DNA from: Candidatus Oscillochloris fontis | Lineage (GTDB): Bacteria; Chloroflexota; Chloroflexia; Chloroflexales; Chloroflexaceae | Length of the DNA stretch: 44,080 nt | Direction of reading: 5' to 3' | Assembly: GCF_004138135.1 (NCBI RefSeq) | Contig: NZ_RYFD01000038.1 | Span: forward strand, 1 to 44,080 | In this document: one piece after another, positions 41,919 to 44,080 of the stretch | Layout: each line of letters begins with the position of its first letter | How positions within the stretch are numbered: the stretch's first letter is position 1 | Notes under the pieces: generated by a model | The model's database searches: none | What the model was told of the DNA's origin: nothing | What the model saw: the letters and a program-made list of their open reading frames with translations, nothing else | Translations under genes and position numbers: made by a program

Positions 41919-43796
41919 ATGATATTTCTGTACGACATCGTCAATGAGGATTTTATCCGCTTGAAAGATGACCAGCAAGTATCTCAAGTAAGTGAACTCT
42001 TACAACGGATTACTCCTGCGCGTATAATCATCGTCTCTCAACCTATAGCCCCATCAAACAAAGTTAACTATCACGTATATACCCCGAAAGATCTTCTATC
42101 GCAATTAGCCAAATCCTCATTAGAGCTATCATTAGCAGAGGCGCTCAACCTCAGTAATCAACCAACAACGCCGACTCTCCCCGCCCACACAGATGCCGAA
42201 TCTGCGCCTCCACTCTGTATCATCATTGAAGATGATGATCAGATCATTGGGTTTTATGATGAAGCACTACCTCGTTTAAGCACGAATCGCTATGGCAGCA
42301 GCATAAGAGATAGTGTTGAGGCCGATTCCTCCTACATGCTCACGGCAGATAGTGCAGAACAAGTCACATTCGCGCAAGTTATCCCCCTTCTTGTATCAAT
42401 CGCACATCGATTCACGCCCCAGTCTGCGATTCCGATAGAAACGCTGGCCGGAGCCGAGGTCGATATTGTCGTTAGCGCGAAGCAAGGCTTTATGGTAGAG
42501 GGGCCGAGTGTGGCTCGCTATGTTGTTACTAACGATGCTGAACCATTACCGTTCCAGTTCAAACTGCGCGCCACCAGCATTGGCCCCGGTAAGATCTGGA
42601 TTCAGTGCTTTCACCTTGGACAGCCGCTTGGGCGTCTGACGTTGACACCGCTAGTACTCCCCATCGCTCATGGAACTGACGAGCGCCCCGCTGAGCACAA
42701 GAAAGCGCTGGTATCACCTGTTAACTCACCGCCGGATCTCACGCTGCTGGTCTTTGAGCGTATCGAGCAGGGGCAAATTCAAATCGAGTTCCGTCTCTCG
42801 GCTGCCGACCCCACATTAAACTTGAATCTCAAGCTCTTTCATCCAGCCACGCTGCTACGCCTTGACCCACTGCGCTATTTCCAGCTCTTCTTTCATGATA
42901 TTGAGGATCTGAGCCGATCCGCTGGCGGCAACCCAGCAGTTATTGCCCAACGCCTTGAACGCAAAGGGGCAATGCTCTTTCAGGAGTTGTTGCCCCCTGA
43001 TCTCCAGACACTGCTCTGGAGATTACGTGACCAAATCCATTCGATCTATATCCAATCTGATGAGCCATGGATCCCATGGGAACTGTTGCGGCTACAAGGC
43101 GGAGATGACGGCATCATTAGCGAGGGGCCGTATCTCTGCGAGGCATTTGCAGTCACTCGCTGGTTTCCAGGCATAGGCCAACGACCAACGCTGCGCTTGG
43201 AACGTATGGCCGTTGTCGTCCCACAGGACTCGGGCCTCCCATATGCGCAGGAGGAGCGAAAACACCTCTTGTCATTGGCCCAGGGCATACGGACTGTGGT
43301 GCAGGTGCCTGCGAACTACCTTGATATCCTCGATGTGCTCTCCCAGGGAATATACGATGGCGTGCATTTTACCGGGCACGGCGTATTTGCTGAGGCTGAT
43401 CCGAATCAGTCAGCGATCATGCTTGAGAAGCACGCACGACTGTCTCCTGACGATATCATTGGCAGGGTTAAGAACCTTGGCCGGGCGAGTCCGCTCGTCT
43501 TCCTGAACGCCTGCCAGATCGGACGCCAGGCTATGGCGCTGACGGGCATTGGCGGCTGGGCCAAACGCTTTGCTGAGGCGGGCGCTGCCGCATTTGTCGG
43601 ATCGCTCTGGTCGGTCTCTGACCACGCAGCCTGCGAGTTCTCAAGGGTTTTCTACAATCACCTACTTGCAGGCGAGCCGATTGGCCGGGCGACACAGCAG
43701 GCCCGCGCAGCCATTCGCTCACCTGGCGACCCGACCTGGCTGGCGTATACCGTGTTCGCCGATCCGATGGCGGCTGTCATGGAGCAAAACCTCTAA
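41919..43796 (+). CDS. CHAT-domain caspase-like protease with large N-terminal region
   Basis: 625 residues; ATG 41919 follows GAGGTGA. The N-terminal approx. 170 residues are unrecognised. Residues about 175-255 look like a beta-sandwich (GAEVDIVVSAKQGFMVEGPS, WIQCFHLGQPLGRLTLTPLVL). The CHAT peptidase covers about 320-625 with IPWELLRL, His in VHFTGHGVF (H487) and Cys in LVFLNACQIG (C532): the catalytic dyad is complete. Codon use and GC are visibly lower in the 5' half than in neighbours, indicating transfer. It lacks the N-terminal motif of the CHAT protein at 3846, so it belongs to a different module. The next gene (zinc-ribbon membrane protein) begins 41 bases downstream in the same operon. 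Role in programmed death or defence is inferred from family. Confidence 0.88.
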   Translation: MIFLYDIVNEDFIRLKDDQQVSQVSELLQRITPARIIIVSQPIAPSNKVNYHVYTPKDLLSQLAKSSLELSLAEALNLSNQPTTPTLPAHTDAESAPPLCIIIEDDDQIIGFYDEALPRLSTNRYGSSIRDSVEADSSYMLTADSAEQVTFAQVIPLLVSIAHRFTPQSAIPIETLAGAEVDIVVSAKQGFMVEGPSVARYVVTNDAEPLPFQFKLRATSIGPGKIWIQCFHLGQPLGRLTLTPLVLPIAHGTDERPAEHKKALVSPVNSPPDLTLLVFERIEQGQIQIEFRLSAADPTLNLNLKLFHPATLLRLDPLRYFQLFFHDIEDLSRSAGGNPAVIAQRLERKGAMLFQELLPPDLQTLLWRLRDQIHSIYIQSDEPWIPWELLRLQGGDDGIISEGPYLCEAFAVTRWFPGIGQRPTLRLERMAVVVPQDSGLPYAQEERKHLLSLAQGIRTVVQVPANYLDILDVLSQGIYDGVHFTGHGVFAEADPNQSAIMLEKHARLSPDDIIGRVKNLGRASPLVFLNACQIGRQAMALTGIGGWAKRFAEAGAAAFVGSLWSVSDHAACEFSRVFYNHLLAGEPIGRATQQARAAIRSPGDPTWLAYTVFADPMAAVMEQNL

Positions 43797-43837
43797 CAGA
43801 ACTTGAGTCAGCATGACGGGATTACAGGAGGTAACCA

Positions 43838-44080
43838 ATGGCTACTTATTGCGCTGAGTGCGAATCGATAAATGATGATTCTGCGACAACTTGCTCTGCG
43901 TGTGGTGCAAGTTTAATCGGAGCGAATGCAATAACTGAGGTAGCTAGATCCATAGATGCGGCCACTGAAAGGCCGATAGGTAGTATTTTAATTATATTAT
44001 TATCTCACCTTACGCAGTACGTATGTACGGATAAAGACGGTCTTTCGTGCCAGATCATGCTCCTTGCGTCGCCCGTAGCG
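43838..44080 (+). CDS. zinc-ribbon membrane protein, partial at window end
   Basis: 81 codons are visible and the frame is open to the last base. ATG 43838 follows AGGAGG. It starts MATYCAECESINDDSATTCSACGASL: two CxxC pairs (C5/C8 and C19/C22) make a treble/zinc-ribbon. A polar stretch is followed by a hydrophobic ILIILLSHL segment. Such short zinc-ribbon plus transmembrane proteins are frequent companions of signalling or effector genes. It is co-directional with the CHAT gene (41-base gap). AT-rich codons match the CHAT gene's foreign composition. Function unknown. Confidence 0.72.
   Translation, partial: MATYCAECESINDDSATTCSACGASLIGANAITEVARSIDAATERPIGSILIILLSHLTQYVCTDKDGLSCQIMLLASPVA

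Overview
The window is a GC-rich (about 60%), gene-dense bacterial chromosome segment. The gene repertoire is a glyoxylate bypass pair, twin propionyl/acetyl-CoA synthetases, a vWA/DUF58 cluster, NACHT and CHAT proteins, and many intergenic palindromic repeats. This fits a filamentous phototroph-type Chloroflexota (Chloroflexales such as Chloroflexus, Oscillochloris or Viridilinea relatives). The assignment is inferred from gene content only; no rRNA or other marker is present.

Layout. (1) 147-5306 is a conflict or signalling island. It holds a NACHT NTPase with a C-terminal FGE-sulfatase (C-type-lectin fold) domain, and a CHAT-type caspase-like protease. They are separated by a repeat block with a 232-bp tandem duplication, and their N-termini carry the same Gly/His/Asp-rich motif of about 60 residues. 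(2) 5555-9537 holds two acyl-CoA synthetases (PrpE-like, then AcsA). (3) 9627-14223 holds a CYTH + HD-CHAD pair (polyphosphate/triphosphate), a zinc-ribbon/TM/TPR protein and an AlbA_2 (Schlafen-like) regulator. (4) 14284-18986 holds an amidase, a 45-residue membrane peptide, and a TrmB-type regulator in operon with a P1B-4 metal ATPase behind a clear promoter/operator. (5) 19073-19940 is a TnpB remnant and repeat debris. (6) 19942-25525 holds prephenate dehydrogenase, a membrane protein, chorismate synthase, a GT4 glycosyltransferase and a 7TM-PAS-STAS sensor. (7) 26060-29904 holds isocitrate lyase, malate synthase and RadC. (8) 29953-34614 holds a MarR/MFS efflux operon, a jacalin-HhH fusion and a serine beta-lactamase-like hydrolase. 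(9) 34857-41631 is a leftward vWA/DUF58 operon without MoxR. (10) 41809-44080 is a lower-GC module: a consensus promoter, a second CHAT protease and the start of a zinc-ribbon membrane protein that runs off the window.

How the genes work together. Acetate and propionate activation plus the glyoxylate bypass make a coherent C2/C3 assimilation set. tyrA and aroC belong to aromatic amino acid synthesis. The accessory parts (NACHT-FGE, two CHAT proteases, vWA cluster) are of the kind found in multicellular bacteria as programmed-death or immune modules. The most interesting candidate is the NACHT-FGE/CHAT pair joined by a shared N-terminal motif.

Non-coding features of note are a small mobile element family (TIR CAGGGCATRTGCAAARTC) with two copies bounded by perfect 10-bp target duplications, promoters whose -10 box sits only 6-7 nt before the ATG (probable leaderless mRNAs), and long perfect hairpins at several convergent gene ends.
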